Source of the DNA: Campylobacter bilis
Lineage (GTDB): Bacteria > Campylobacterota > Campylobacteria > Campylobacterales > Campylobacteraceae
Reading direction: 5' to 3'
NCBI RefSeq assembly: GCF_016806695.1
Contig: NZ_WUED01000006.1
Coordinates: 1-64,000, forward strand
Length of the DNA stretch: 64,000 nucleotides
The notes beneath the pieces are model-generated. The model worked only from the letters and a program-made list of their open reading frames with translations, had not been told where the DNA came from and did no database searches. Shown here one piece after another: positions 1 to 9,552 of this stretch. Position 1 is the first letter of the stretch. Each line of letters opens with the position of its first letter. Both the position numbers and the translations under genes were made by a program.

Positions 1-2
1 GT

Positions 3-980
3 GCTTTAAGATCTTTTTTCCAAGATAAAAAAGAAGAAAATATTATTTCTTTTTGTACAACACATGGTTTTGATAAGGATACAAAAATCTTAAAAAAAGA
101 AACTATAAAATCAACTTTTACCCTTATTCAAGAAAGATATATTAAAAGTTCTATAGAAAATATTAATGATTTTATCATTCAAGAATTACCCCATGATGCT
201 ATCATACATTTTTTAGACAGTGATGATTATTTTTTAAACAATTGCATAGAACTTTGTATTAAGCCTATGTTGGAAAAGGATTTAGATATTTGTACGCATA
301 ATATTTGTAGGTATATCCAAAATGAAGGTAAAATTGTCAACAATCATTATTTTGAAATACCTAATAGTATGTGTAAAAATTACTATGATTGTGCTTTGGA
401 TGCTATTATAGATTGTAATAAATATTCTTTTGTATTTGCTTGGCAAGGAATATTTAAGGCTCGTGTTTTAAATCTTTACAAACTTCGTTTTACTCATGGT
501 ATATATAATGAAGATAATGATTTTGGTATAATACTTTTTGCTTTGGCTAAGAAAATTTTGTTTTTACATGAAGTATTGATGGTTTATAGAGTAAGAGAAG
601 ATTCTTCAAGTTCTAAAAATATAAATAATAATCATGCTTTGCCTAAGTACTTAGAAAATATACGCTATTATTTTGATAATGATGATTTATTAAAAAAATA
701 TTATCATTGTTATTGTGTGGTAAAATCAGGTGTGGTTATTAACCGGTTTTATAATGATTATTTGAAAAATAAAAAATGCCAATACGATTCTTTTTTTGTA
801 AATTCCCTTGCTTGGCACTGTAATATATTAAAAATTGATTTAAAAAAAGATCCATTAAATATAATAAAACTAATAAAAAGCACTAGTATAAACAAAATAT
901 CTTTGTTAAAGCATTGTATTAAATATTTAATGAGACATCCTAAAAAAATTAAAAATATAAAAAATCTGTTTTATTTATAA
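3..980 (+). CDS. LOS glycosyltransferase, GT2-like (5' end outside window)
   Basis: The frame is open from base 3 to the stop at 978-980, and the true start lies before the window. An in-frame ATG at 267 is internal, because the frame upstream of it is open and protein-like. The visible part reads into FLDSDDYFL, the DxD-type metal/nucleotide-sugar site of GT-A family 2 transferases, followed by a Lys- and Asn-rich C-terminal region. It sits beside htrB and waaC at the edge of the LOS core locus, so addition of an outer-core sugar is the likely role. Donor and acceptor cannot be told. The 3' end overlaps htrB by 10 bp, tail to tail, with no visible terminator. Confidence 0.75.
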   Translation, partial: ALRSFFQDKKEENIISFCTTHGFDKDTKILKKETIKSTFTLIQERYIKSSIENINDFIIQELPHDAIIHFLDSDDYFLNNCIELCIKPMLEKDLDICTHNICRYIQNEGKIVNNHYFEIPNSMCKNYYDCALDAIIDCNKYSFVFAWQGIFKARVLNLYKLRFTHGIYNEDNDFGIILFALAKKILFLHEVLMVYRVREDSSSSKNINNNHALPKYLENIRYYFDNDDLLKKYYHCYCVVKSGVVINRFYNDYLKNKKCQYDSFFVNSLAWHCNILKIDLKKDPLNIIKLIKSTSINKISLLKHCIKYLMRHPKKIKNIKNLFYL

Positions 981-1870
981 ATTTCTTCATTAAAGCTTGC
1001 AAAGCGTCTGTGGAAGAAAAAATATTCCCAAGGTCTTTTTTTGATCATTTCCTCGCAAGTTTGTGCTTGATAAAGCGTGAGTTCTTCTAAGCTTGAATTC
1101 CTTGAGTCTTTGGCTTGAAAAAATTGGATGCAAAAGGAATGTTCTTGGCTTTTATAAGCATAAACGGGTATGATTAAAGCATCGCTTTTTTGCGCTATAA
1201 AGCTTGCTCCCATTTGGTAGTTTACTTCTTTGTCGAAAAATTTTACTTTTATACTTTCATTATCTGTGCAGTCTTGATCAGTTAGCATTCCTAAAGCACG
1301 CCCTTGTTTTAAAGCTTTTAGCATTTGTTTTAAACCGCCTTTTTTATCAATGAGTTCTATGTCAAATTGGGTGCGATTTTTGCTTAAAATTTCATACATC
1401 ACTTCGCTTTTTAGTTTTTTTCCTACTATAGAAATAGCTCCGTATTTGGCTGCATAGGCAAGGCTTAAAATTTCCCAGTTTCCATAATGCGCTGTGGCAA
1501 AGATAATGGGACGTTTTGTTGCTAAAGCATCTTTGAGAAAATTTTCATTGATAAAACATATTTTGCGAAGAATTTTTTCTTTTGTGGTGTTTTGGTTTTG
1601 TAAGCAATCTATGCTAAATTGAGCAAAATTCTCATAAATTTTTAAGGCAGTTTTATTGCGTTGTTTTTTAGTGTATTTTGGAAAGCAAATTTTTAAATTT
1701 ACATCGATGATTTTGCGGTGTTTTTTATTAAGATAAAAGGTAATTCTTGCAGTGATTAAAGCCAAAAAATGTAAAATAAAATTAGGCATATAAACAACAA
1801 AAAAGTTTAAAATATAATAAAGACTAAGGTACAATCTATCTTTATTTTTCACTGAGTAAACCCTTAGCAA
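971..1870 (-). CDS. htrB: Lipid A biosynthesis (lauroyl) acyltransferase HtrB/WaaM
   Basis: This 299-aa protein of the LpxL/HtrB family adds a secondary acyl chain to Kdo-lipid A at the inner membrane. A hydrophobic N-terminal segment (about residues 15-45, LSLYYILNFFVVYMPNF) gives the membrane anchor. The family motif HxxxxE is visible as AHYGNWEIL near residue 128, and a conserved LTDQD lies further on. The length is normal for the family. The gene starts inside the end of waaC (29-bp overlap), so the two are probably co-transcribed and translationally coupled. Its place next to waaC at the LOS locus border matches C. jejuni (Cj1134). Confidence 0.9.
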   Translation of the reverse strand: MLRVYSVKNKDRLYLSLYYILNFFVVYMPNFILHFLALITARITFYLNKKHRKIIDVNLKICFPKYTKKQRNKTALKIYENFAQFSIDCLQNQNTTKEKILRKICFINENFLKDALATKRPIIFATAHYGNWEILSLAYAAKYGAISIVGKKLKSEVMYEILSKNRTQFDIELIDKKGGLKQMLKALKQGRALGMLTDQDCTDNESIKVKFFDKEVNYQMGASFIAQKSDALIIPVYAYKSQEHSFCIQFFQAKDSRNSSLEELTLYQAQTCEEMIKKRPWEYFFFHRRFASFNEEIYK

Positions 1871-2870
1871 GTTTAAAAATGTCCTCTTCTTCTATAAGAG
1901 TGATGCAAAAATCGCTTTTGTCAATATGCTTAGCATCTAGGATTTTTTTACCTGCATCAATGGTTTTATTTATATTGGTTTTAAAGGCATTTCTATGGCT
2001 AGGGGTTGATCCAAAAATCGTAATGGAAGCTTTATTTAAAGCAAAAGCTAAATGTGTTGGTCCACTGTCATTTCCTATGATTAAATCCATCATTTTAGTA
2101 AAGGCTATGAGTTCTTCAAGATTGAATTTTGGGCTTATTTGTATGTTGTTTTGGCATATAGCACTAAGGCTTAAAACCTCTTTGGCAAATTCATGTTCTT
2201 TTGCATTGCCCCAAGCAAGCCAAATTTTTGCCTTTGGGAATTCATTGATTAAAAGTTTGCAGAGTATAGCAAGTTTTGTTTTGGGATAGATTTTGTTTTC
2301 TACGCTTGAACCTACGTGTATGAGTATGTTTTTTTCATTAGCATTCAGATTGAGTTTTTGGTATAAGGCTTCTTTTGTATCTTTATCTACGTTAAAAATA
2401 TCTTGTTTAAAGTTTAAATCCTTAGCACTAAAGTCTGTATTAAGCATAAAAGAAGCAAGGGCTAGATATCTTACAAAAACATTTTCATTATAATCAATGC
2501 TGAGTTTTTGATTGTAAAAATTATGTGCAAAGCTTTCTTTTAAACTTGTTTTATCAAAGCCAAAATTATTTTTACTTAAAATTCTACTTACTATGGCAGA
2601 TTTTATGAGTCCTTGCAGATCCATAACTGCATCATAATTATTTTTTCTAGCTTGTAAAAGAATTTGAAAGCTTTTAAACATTTTCTTTTCTTTTAAAGGC
2701 AAGGCATAGAGCTTGTCAATTAAAGGATGGTTTTTTAGTATGCCTTCGAATTTAATATCTACAAACCAATGAATCTCTATATCTTTTTTGAAATTTTTGA
2801 TAAATTGTAAAACCACGGCACTTTGTATAATATCGCCAAGTGCTGATAAGCGAACGATTGCTATTTTCAT
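1842..2870 (-). CDS. waaC: LOS heptosyltransferase I
   Basis: This 342-aa glycosyltransferase of family 9 (GT-B fold) transfers the first L-glycero-D-manno-heptose to Kdo of the LOS inner core on the cytoplasmic face. The N-terminus MKIAIVRLSALGDIIQS is the classic heptosyltransferase start (nucleotide-sugar fold). The C-terminal half holds IGNDSGPTHLAFAL, the conserved ADP-heptose binding loop. The length is typical. It is the first gene of a waaC-htrB unit read leftward from a compact divergent promoter shared with wlaX. Confidence 0.93.
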   Translation of the reverse strand: MKIAIVRLSALGDIIQSAVVLQFIKNFKKDIEIHWFVDIKFEGILKNHPLIDKLYALPLKEKKMFKSFQILLQARKNNYDAVMDLQGLIKSAIVSRILSKNNFGFDKTSLKESFAHNFYNQKLSIDYNENVFVRYLALASFMLNTDFSAKDLNFKQDIFNVDKDTKEALYQKLNLNANEKNILIHVGSSVENKIYPKTKLAILCKLLINEFPKAKIWLAWGNAKEHEFAKEVLSLSAICQNNIQISPKFNLEELIAFTKMMDLIIGNDSGPTHLAFALNKASITIFGSTPSHRNAFKTNINKTIDAGKKILDAKHIDKSDFCITLIEEEDIFKLAKGLLSEK

Positions 2871-2890
2871 TAAAACCTGTATTTTAAAAT

Positions 2891-2912
2891 TTTTGCTATG
2901 ATTTTAGCAAAA
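2891..2912. promoter_or_regulatory. Overlapping divergent promoters waaC/wlaX within a dyad
   Basis: The 64-bp gap between waaC and wlaX contains TTTTGCTA and TAGCAAAA (2891-2898 and 2905-2912), an 8-bp perfect inverted repeat with 6 bp between. Rightward it gives an extended -10, TGCTATGAT (2894-2902). Leftward it gives TGCTAAAAT (complement of 2901-2909). The two -10 elements overlap, so the promoters are probably mutually exclusive. This is seen in sequence; activity is inferred. Confidence 0.5.
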
Positions 2913-2934
2913 TTATTTAAAAAAAGGTTAAAAA

Positions 2935-3723
2935 ATGATAAAAAATGAAAGTTATATTTGTATTTTTGATTGTGAAAGTATACCCGATACGGATTTAATC
3001 CGCAAAACTTTAGGTTTTAATGGAGGGGATTTAGAAGTGAGTTTGCAGGCTTTGCAATGGCAAAAAGAACAAAGTGGGAGTGAGTTTTTGCCCTTGCCTT
3101 ACCACAAAATCATTAGTATTTGTGCAGTTTTAAGCGATGGTTTTGGAAGATTTATTAAAGTAAATAAAATTGATGGCAATAGTGAAAAAGAAATGATTGC
3201 TAATTTTTTTAATTTTATTGAGACTTATGAGCCAAAATTAGTCAGTTTTAATGGTAAAAATTTTGATATGCCTGTGCTTGTTTTAAGGGCTTTAAAATAT
3301 AATATTAAAGCTGCAGCCTATCTTGATACGCAAAGTGATAAATGGAATAATTATAAAACAAGATTTTCAGAACTTAAGCATTGTGATTTGTTTGAGTCTT
3401 TAGGAGCTAATGGTCGTGGGATGAAGCTTGATACTTTGTGTTCTATGGTGGGTTTGCCAGGAAAATATGAGGTGCAAGGCGATGCTGTCATGGAGCTTTT
3501 TTATCAAAATGAGCTTGAAAAAATTCATGAGTATTGTGAAAGCGATGTTTTAAACACCTACATGCTTTTTTTAAAATATGAGCTGATTAAAGTTAATATC
3601 AATGAAGAAGATTATAAGCGTTTTCTTGTTTGTATGTGTGATTATTTGCGTTTGAAAAAAACAGATAGGGCTTATGTAGAAATTTTTATTAAAGCTTGTG
3701 AGAATGAAATATCAAAATTATAA
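2935..3723 (+). CDS. wlaX: Predicted 3'-5' exonuclease, PolB-like (WlaX)
   Basis: This 262-aa DEDD-superfamily nuclease of the PolB-associated exonuclease type (PF10108) has three visible motifs. Exo I is FDCESIP with D12 and E14, Exo II is SFNGKNFDMPVL near residue 103, and Exo III is YCESDVLNTYMLF near residue 200. All acidic ligands for two metal ions appear present, so it should be an active 3'-5' exonuclease; the natural substrate is unknown. It lies between waaC and the pgl genes and has no evident role in glycan synthesis. The name wlaX follows the C. jejuni locus (Cj1132c). Confidence 0.8.
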   Translation: MIKNESYICIFDCESIPDTDLIRKTLGFNGGDLEVSLQALQWQKEQSGSEFLPLPYHKIISICAVLSDGFGRFIKVNKIDGNSEKEMIANFFNFIETYEPKLVSFNGKNFDMPVLVLRALKYNIKAAAYLDTQSDKWNNYKTRFSELKHCDLFESLGANGRGMKLDTLCSMVGLPGKYEVQGDAVMELFYQNELEKIHEYCESDVLNTYMLFLKYELIKVNINEEDYKRFLVCMCDYLRLKKTDRAYVEIFIKACENEISKL

Positions 3724-3765
3724 TCTTGAGCATTTAAAAAAATATATTAAAATTTCTTTTTAGGA

Positions 3766-3771
3766 TAAAAT
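3766..3771 (+). promoter_or_regulatory. Candidate -10 for gne/pgl operon
   Basis: TAAAAT at 3766-3771 follows a T-rich stretch in the 68-bp gap between wlaX and gne, and lies 20 bp before the gne start at 3792. A ribosome binding site, AAGGA (3781-3785), follows. Campylobacter sigma-70 promoters typically have a -10 and periodic A/T tracts but no -35. Read-through from wlaX is also possible. Confidence 0.35.
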
Positions 3772-3791
3772 TTAAAAATGAAGGATTGTGG

Positions 3792-4778
3792 ATGAAAATT
3801 CTTATTAGTGGTGGTGCGGGCTATATTGGATCTCATACTTTAAGGCAATTTTTAAAAACCAATCATGAAATTTGTGTGTTAGATAATCTTTCTAAGGGAT
3901 CTAAGATTGCCATTGAAGATTTAAAAAAAATAAGGGATTTTCGATTTTTTGAGCAAGATTTGAGTGATTTTAAAGCTATAAGAACTCTTTTTGAGAAAGA
4001 AAAATTTGATACTGTAGTGCATTTTGCTGCTAGTATTGAGGTTTTTGAAAGTATGCAAAACCCTTTAAAATATTATATGAATAATACAGTAAATACCACT
4101 AATTTAATCCAAACTTGCTTGCAAACAGGTGTAAATAAATTCATATTTTCATCAACAGCAGCTACTTATGGTGAGCCACAAAGTCCAGTTGTGAGTGAAA
4201 CAAGTCCTTTAATGCCTATTAATCCTTATGGGCGTAGTAAATTAATGAGTGAAGATATTTTGCGTGATGCGAGCATGGCACATCCTGAATTTAAGCATTG
4301 TATTTTAAGATATTTTAATGTTGCGGGTGCTTGTATGGATTATAAACTTGGGCAACGCTATTTAAAAGCAACTTTATTGATAAAGGTTGCAGCTGAGTGT
4401 GCTGCACAAAAACGCGATAAACTTTTTGTTTTTGGAGATGATTATGATACAAAAGATGGCACTTGTATAAGGGATTTTATCCATGTAGATGATATTTCAA
4501 GTGCGCATTTAGCAGCTTTAGAATATTTAAATCATCATCAAAGTGATGTTTTTAATGTGGGTTATGGACATGGTTTTAGCGTTAAAGAAGTGATTGAGGC
4601 GATGAAAAAAGTTAGTGGAGTGGATTTTAAAGTCGAGTTTGCCTCACGACGTGCAGGGGATCCTAGCGTACTCATTGCTGATGCAAGCAAGATTAGAAAG
4701 CTTACTTCTTGGGAGCCAAAATACGATGATTTAGAGCTTATTTGTAAATCTGCTTTTGATTGGGAAAAACAGTGTTAA
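3792..4778 (+). CDS. gne: UDP-GlcNAc/Glc 4-epimerase Gne
   Basis: This 328-aa short-chain dehydrogenase-type epimerase interconverts UDP-GlcNAc/UDP-GalNAc (and UDP-Glc/UDP-Gal). It supplies GalNAc for the N-glycan and hexose donors for LOS and capsule. The NAD-binding GGAGYIGSH motif starts at residue 7, the catalytic Ser-Ser-Thr region is FSSTAATYG, and the YxxxK motif is YGRSK. The start at ATG 3792 is preferred because AAGGA lies 6 bp before it and MKILISGG is the expected N-terminus. A TTG at 3786 would only add two residues. The end overlaps pglK by 7 bp. Confidence 0.95.
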   Translation: MKILISGGAGYIGSHTLRQFLKTNHEICVLDNLSKGSKIAIEDLKKIRDFRFFEQDLSDFKAIRTLFEKEKFDTVVHFAASIEVFESMQNPLKYYMNNTVNTTNLIQTCLQTGVNKFIFSSTAATYGEPQSPVVSETSPLMPINPYGRSKLMSEDILRDASMAHPEFKHCILRYFNVAGACMDYKLGQRYLKATLLIKVAAECAAQKRDKLFVFGDDYDTKDGTCIRDFIHVDDISSAHLAALEYLNHHQSDVFNVGYGHGFSVKEVIEAMKKVSGVDFKVEFASRRAGDPSVLIADASKIRKLTSWEPKYDDLELICKSAFDWEKQC

Positions 4779-6466
4779 AAAAGCTTTTTTTTATTTTAAG
4801 CAAGGAAGATAAAAAATTTTTATTTTTTTTGCTTGTTTTTTCAGTATTGATTTCTTTTATAGAAACTTTTGCGATTTCTTTAGTGATGCCTTTTATTGCT
4901 TTAGCAAGCGATTTTTCTTATTTTAATACAAATAAATATTTAATTTTTATCAAAAAATACCTTAATATCCCTGTTTTTGAAATTGTGGTTTATTTTGGAT
5001 TAGCGCTTATAGTTTTTTATCTTTTACGATCTTTATTAAATGCATATTATTTTCATCTTTTAGCAAGGTTTTCTAAGGGGCGTTACCATGCTATTGCTTA
5101 TAAGGTTTTTTCTAAATTTTTAAATATCAATTATGAAAAATTCAGCGAAAAAAATCAATCTGAAATTGTGAAGTCTATAACAGGAGAAGTATATAATTTA
5201 AGCACAATGATTGCATCTTTTTTGCTTTTAATGAGTGAAATTTTTGTGGTATTTTTACTTTATTCTTTAATGCTTTTAATCAATTATAAAATCACTTTGT
5301 TATTGAGTATTTTTATGATATTAAATGCTTTTGTTTTGGTTAAAATTTTAAGCCCTATTATTAAAAAAGCAGGTACAAAACGCGAAGAATCTATGAAAAA
5401 CTTCTTTGAAATTTTAAATACTAATTTAAATAATTTTAAATTTATTAAACTTAAAACCAAAGAAGAAGGGGTTTTAAATCTTTTTAAAGCACAGAGTGAG
5501 GCTTTTTCTAAGGCAAATATTATTCATGAAAGTATAGCTGCTATTCCTAGAATTTATCTTGAAGGGATGGGTTTTTGTATACTTGTTTTTATAGTAGTTT
5601 TTTTGGTTTTGAAAAATGAGAGTGATATTTCAGGAATTTTATCCATAATTTCTATTTTTGTTTTAGCGCTTTATCGTTTAATGCCTAGTGCTAATCGTAT
5701 TATTACAAGCTATCATGATTTGCTTTATTATCATTCTTCTTTGGATATTATTTATCAAAATTTAAAGCAAGAAGAAGAGAATTTAGGCCAAGAAAAGATA
5801 GATTTTAAAAAAGAATTAAAAATTTGCAATCTAAGTTTTGCTTACAAAGGGAAAAAGTATTTGTTTGAAAATCTGAATTTGCATATTAAAAAAGGTGAAA
5901 AAATCGCTTTTATAGGTGAAAGTGGCTGTGGGAAAAGTACTTTAGTAGATCTTATTATAGGACTTTTAAAACCAAAAGGGGGACAAATCATGATTGATGA
6001 TAAAAAATTAAGCAAGGACAATGTTAAAAATTATCGTCAAAAAATAGGTTATATCCCGCAAAATATTTATCTTTTTAACGATACTATTGCTAAAAACATT
6101 ACTTTTGGTGATGAAGTTGATGAAGAAAAACTTTATAGGGTTATTAAGCAAGCTAATTTAGAACATTTTATTAAGAATTTAGAGCAAGGTGTGCATACAA
6201 AAGTCGGTGATGGAGGGAGTAATTTAAGCGGGGGACAAAAACAACGCATCGCTATAGCAAGGGCTTTATATTTAGAGCCTGAAATTTTAGTACTTGATGA
6301 AGCTACTTCAGCACTAGATATGCAAAGTGAAGCAAAGATTATGGATGAAATATATAAGCTTTCAAAAGATAAAACCATGATAGTAATCGCACATCGTCTT
6401 TCAACCATAACACAATGTGATAAAGTTTATCGTTTAAATCAGGGTAAGCTTGAAAAGGAAAGATAA
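4772..6466 (+). CDS. pglK: Lipid-linked oligosaccharide flippase PglK (ABC transporter)
   Basis: This 564-aa ABC half-transporter flips the undecaprenyl-diphosphate heptasaccharide from the cytoplasmic to the periplasmic face using ATP. An N-terminal membrane domain of about six hydrophobic segments (residues about 15-310) is followed by a nucleotide-binding domain. That domain has Walker [10 protein letters not shown], signature LSGGQKQR, Walker [13 protein letters not shown], and the H-loop in IAHRLS. The start chosen is GTG 4772, which overlaps the end of gne and gives the length known for C. jejuni PglK. An upstream in-frame TTG (4760) seems unlikely. Confidence 0.95.
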   Translation: MLKKLFFILSKEDKKFLFFLLVFSVLISFIETFAISLVMPFIALASDFSYFNTNKYLIFIKKYLNIPVFEIVVYFGLALIVFYLLRSLLNAYYFHLLARFSKGRYHAIAYKVFSKFLNINYEKFSEKNQSEIVKSITGEVYNLSTMIASFLLLMSEIFVVFLLYSLMLLINYKITLLLSIFMILNAFVLVKILSPIIKKAGTKREESMKNFFEILNTNLNNFKFIKLKTKEEGVLNLFKAQSEAFSKANIIHESIAAIPRIYLEGMGFCILVFIVVFLVLKNESDISGILSIISIFVLALYRLMPSANRIITSYHDLLYYHSSLDIIYQNLKQEEENLGQEKIDFKKELKICNLSFAYKGKKYLFENLNLHIKKGEKIAFIGESGCGKSTLVDLIIGLLKPKGGQIMIDDKKLSKDNVKNYRQKIGYIPQNIYLFNDTIAKNITFGDEVDEEKLYRVIKQANLEHFIKNLEQGVHTKVGDGGSNLSGGQKQRIAIARALYLEPEILVLDEATSALDMQSEAKIMDEIYKLSKDKTMIVIAHRLSTITQCDKVYRLNQGKLEKER

Positions 6467-7542
6467 TGAAAATAAGTTTTATCATAGCGACTTTAAATTC
6501 AGGTGGAGCCGAGCGTGTTTTAGTGACTTTAGCAAATGCGCTTTGTAAAGAACATCAAATTCATATTATTAAATTCCATGCGCAAGATTCTTTTTATAAG
6601 CTTGATGATAAAGTCAAGCTTACAACTTTAAAGCAATTTAGATTTGATACACTTTATCATAAAATTGTAAGCCGTTTTAAAAAAATATTTGCTTTAAGAA
6701 GGGCTTTAAAAGAGAGTAAAGCTGATGTTTTTATCTCTTTTTTAGATACTACAAATATTGCTTGCATTGTGGCAAGCTTAGGGCTTAAAACACCTATAAT
6801 TATTAGCGAACATAGTAATAAAGCGTATTTAAAACCTAAAATTTGGCGTTTTTTAAGACGCATTAGCTATCCTTTTTGCGATGCTTTAAGTGTGCTTGGA
6901 AATGATGATAAAAAATATTATGAACAATTTGTTAAAAGAGTAGAGCTTTTACTTAATCCTTGTCATTTTAGCGATGAGCTTGCTTTACATTCTACTTTTA
7001 CAAAAGAAAATTTAGTATTATTTATAGGACGTTTAGATCAGAATAAAAACCCTGTAATGTTTTTAAAAGCTATAGCAAAATTAGATAAAAATTTGCAAGA
7101 AAATTATCAATTTGTTATAGCAGGGGATGGATATTTAAGACAAGAGCTTGAGTATAAAGCAAAGTCTTTAGGAATAAAGGTTGAGTTTTTAGGTCATGTT
7201 GAAAATATAAGATCACTTTATGAAAGGGCAAAGGTGCTTTGTCTTTGTTCTTTTATGGAGGGTTTGCCCACAGTTTTGATAGAAAGTTTGTATTTTGAAG
7301 TTTGTAGGATTTCAAGTTCTTATTACAATGGAGCTAGGGACTTGATTGAAGATAATTATGATGGGCTTTTAGTAGCTTGTGATGATGAGCTAGCTTTGGC
7401 AAAGAAAATAGAGCAAGTTTTAAAGGATGAAAAATTCAGAAAAGAGCTTGTATTAAATGCTAAAAAACGGTGCAAAGACTTTGAAATTTCACGTATTAAA
7501 AACCAATGGCTTAAACTCATATTAGAGGTTAAAAATGCCTAA
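6466..7542 (+). CDS. pglH: GalNAc polymerase glycosyltransferase PglH
   Basis: This 358-aa GT4 family (GT-B) transferase adds the last three alpha-1,4-GalNAc residues to the lipid-linked trisaccharide on the cytoplasmic face. The N-terminal glycine-rich loop SGGAERVLVTLANAL (from about residue 13) is shared with PglJ. The donor-site half contains IGRLDQNKNPVMFLKA and the acidic EGLPTVLIESL motif (E-x7-E type). Start and pglK stop overlap by one base (TAATG), so coupling is likely. The protein matches C. jejuni PglH in length and order. Confidence 0.94.
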   Translation: MKISFIIATLNSGGAERVLVTLANALCKEHQIHIIKFHAQDSFYKLDDKVKLTTLKQFRFDTLYHKIVSRFKKIFALRRALKESKADVFISFLDTTNIACIVASLGLKTPIIISEHSNKAYLKPKIWRFLRRISYPFCDALSVLGNDDKKYYEQFVKRVELLLNPCHFSDELALHSTFTKENLVLFIGRLDQNKNPVMFLKAIAKLDKNLQENYQFVIAGDGYLRQELEYKAKSLGIKVEFLGHVENIRSLYERAKVLCLCSFMEGLPTVLIESLYFEVCRISSSYYNGARDLIEDNYDGLLVACDDELALAKKIEQVLKDEKFRKELVLNAKKRCKDFEISRIKNQWLKLILEVKNA

Positions 7543-8464
7543 ACTTTCACTCATTGTACCTACTTATAATCGTTCGGCTTTATTGAAAAAAGCACTTGAA
7601 AGTATACAAAATCAAGATTTTAAAGATTTAGAAATTATTGTTAGTGATGATAATTCTGATGATGATACTAAAAGTGTGGTAGAGGATTTGCAAAAAGATG
7701 ATAAGCGTATTAAGTATTTTTTAAATCAAAATTATAAACAAGGTCCTAATGGTAATAAAAACAATGGTTTAGATAAAGCCAGAGGCGAATTTATAGCTTT
7801 TTTAGACGATGATGATGAAATTTTGCCTAATGCTTTGAGTGTTTTAATGCAAAAAGCTGCCCAAGGTTATTCTCATGTTTTTGGAAATTGTTTAATAGAA
7901 AAAGAAGGTGTTTTAAGCACTGAGTTTAGTGGGAAAGGTTTAGAAAAAGACACTAAAATTTCTAAAAAAGATTTTTTAATGCAAAAATTTAGAGGAGAAT
8001 TTTTTTCTGTATTTAAGAAATCTTTGCTAGAAAATAAGCGTTTTAATGAAGAATTTTATGGAAATGAGGCTACACTTTGGGTGCATTTGTATCAAGAAAA
8101 AAGCTTTTATATCCACAAAGCCTTTAGGATTTATCGTATTTTTAGAAAAGATAGTGTGACTTTAGGATCGAGTAAAAATGCTTATAGGGTGTATTTGGGG
8201 TATTTAGAGCTTGCTAAAATTTTAGAAAATGAACTTCAAATTAGCAAGGATAAAGATTATAAAAAAGTTTGTGCAAGCCATTATAAAATGGCGGCTTATT
8301 ATGCTAAGCTTGCTAAAAATTACAAAGCGCTTTATTTGTGTTTGTTTAAAAGCTTGAGTATGAAGATAAATACTCCTGCTTTAATATTACTCATTTTAAG
8401 TATAATTCCAAGTAGGTGGATTGAAAAATTATCAAAAATTCGGGTGGCTTTATGCAAAAATTAG
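7535..8464 (+). CDS. pglI: Branching glucosyltransferase PglI
   Basis: This 309-aa family 2 glycosyltransferase adds the beta-1,3-linked glucose branch to the lipid-linked GalNAc chain. The N-terminus LSLIVPTYNRSALLKKALES is a classic GT-A family 2 start. The metal site appears as AFLDDDDEILPNAL near residue 90 and an upstream SDDNSDDDT. The C-terminal part is amphipathic/hydrophobic, suggesting membrane association. The gene overlaps pglH by 8 bp and pglJ by 13 bp, so the order and coupling of the pgl operon are preserved. Confidence 0.93.
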   Translation: MPKLSLIVPTYNRSALLKKALESIQNQDFKDLEIIVSDDNSDDDTKSVVEDLQKDDKRIKYFLNQNYKQGPNGNKNNGLDKARGEFIAFLDDDDEILPNALSVLMQKAAQGYSHVFGNCLIEKEGVLSTEFSGKGLEKDTKISKKDFLMQKFRGEFFSVFKKSLLENKRFNEEFYGNEATLWVHLYQEKSFYIHKAFRIYRIFRKDSVTLGSSKNAYRVYLGYLELAKILENELQISKDKDYKKVCASHYKMAAYYAKLAKNYKALYLCLFKSLSMKINTPALILLILSIIPSRWIEKLSKIRVALCKN

Positions 8465-9549
8465 CAATTTTTATTTATTCTTTAGGAAGTGGTGGTGCTG
8501 AAAGGGTTGTAGCGACTTTATTGCCTATTTTGAGTTTGAAATTTGAAGTGCATTTAATCTTAATGAATGATAAAATTTCTTATGAAATCCCTGAGTGTAA
8601 AATTCATTTTTTAGAACATTCAAGAACAAATGAAAATTCTATTTTAAAATTTTTAAAACTACCTCTTTTGGCCTTAAAATATAAAAAACTTTGTCAAGAA
8701 ATTCATGTTAATACGGAATTTGTTTTTTTAAATCGACCCAATTATATAGCTTTACTAGCAAGAATTTTTGGAAATAAAACCCGCCTTGTGATCAATGAGT
8801 GCACTACCCCAAGTGTGATGTATGCTAAAAATAATTTTAATGCTTTAGCAAATAAATTTTTAATTTCTTTGCTTTATCCTAAAGCAGATCTGATTTTACC
8901 TAATTCTAAAGGCAATTTAGAAGACTTGGTTCAAAATTTCAACATAGCTTCTCAAAAATGTGAAATTTTATATAATGCCATTGATTTTAAAAACATAGAG
9001 CAAAAATGCCTTGAAGAGCTTGCTTTAAAAGATAAATTTATTTTAAGTGTGGGCAGGCTTGATAAGGGTAAAAATCATGCTTTATTAATCCGTGCTTATG
9101 CTAGATTAAAAACTGATTTAAAGCTTGTGATTTTAGGAGAAGGGGAATTAAAAGATGAGCTTTTGGGTTTGATTGAAGATTTGAATTTAAAAAATAAGGT
9201 TTTGCTTTTAGGTTTTGATAACAACCCTTATAAATACATGGCCAAATGTGAATTTTTTGCTTTTGCTTCTGTATTTGAGGGTTTTTCTAATGTTTTGATT
9301 GAAAGTCTTGCTTGTGGATGTGCTGTGGTTTGTACTGATCATAAAAGTGGTGCAAGAGAGCTTTTTGGTGATGATGAATTTGGTCTTTTAGTTGAGGTAA
9401 ATAATGAAAATTCTATGTTTAATGGTTTGAAAACCATGCTTGAAGATGAGAAATTAAGAAAAGCTTATAAAAATAAAGCTAAAAGTAGGGCTGTGGCTTT
9501 TGATAAGGTAAAAATCGCACGTGATGTTTTAAAATATTTACTAGGATAA
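8452..9549 (+). CDS. pglJ: GalNAc transferase PglJ
   Basis: This 365-aa GT4 (GT-B) transferase adds the second GalNAc (alpha-1,4) to undecaprenyl-PP-diNAcBac-GalNAc. The N-terminal loop YSLGSGGAERVVATLLP and the donor-site motif FEGFSNVLIESLACG are visible, with VGRLDKGKNHALLI before it. It is clearly paralogous to PglH, sharing the SGGAERV loop and the E-x7-E pattern. It overlaps the end of pglI by 13 bp and ends 3 bp before pglB. Confidence 0.94.
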   Translation: MQKLAIFIYSLGSGGAERVVATLLPILSLKFEVHLILMNDKISYEIPECKIHFLEHSRTNENSILKFLKLPLLALKYKKLCQEIHVNTEFVFLNRPNYIALLARIFGNKTRLVINECTTPSVMYAKNNFNALANKFLISLLYPKADLILPNSKGNLEDLVQNFNIASQKCEILYNAIDFKNIEQKCLEELALKDKFILSVGRLDKGKNHALLIRAYARLKTDLKLVILGEGELKDELLGLIEDLNLKNKVLLLGFDNNPYKYMAKCEFFAFASVFEGFSNVLIESLACGCAVVCTDHKSGARELFGDDEFGLLVEVNNENSMFNGLKTMLEDEKLRKAYKNKAKSRAVAFDKVKIARDVLKYLLG

Positions 9550-9552
9550 AAT

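Noticed and set aside
1879-2289. Plus-strand open frame of 136 codons inside waaC
   Set aside because: It is a shadow of waaC codons; the hydrophobic product arises from reversed Lys/Glu-rich codons.
3786-3791. TTG upstream start for gne
   Set aside because: The ATG at 3792 has the ribosome binding site at the right distance and gives the expected N-terminus.
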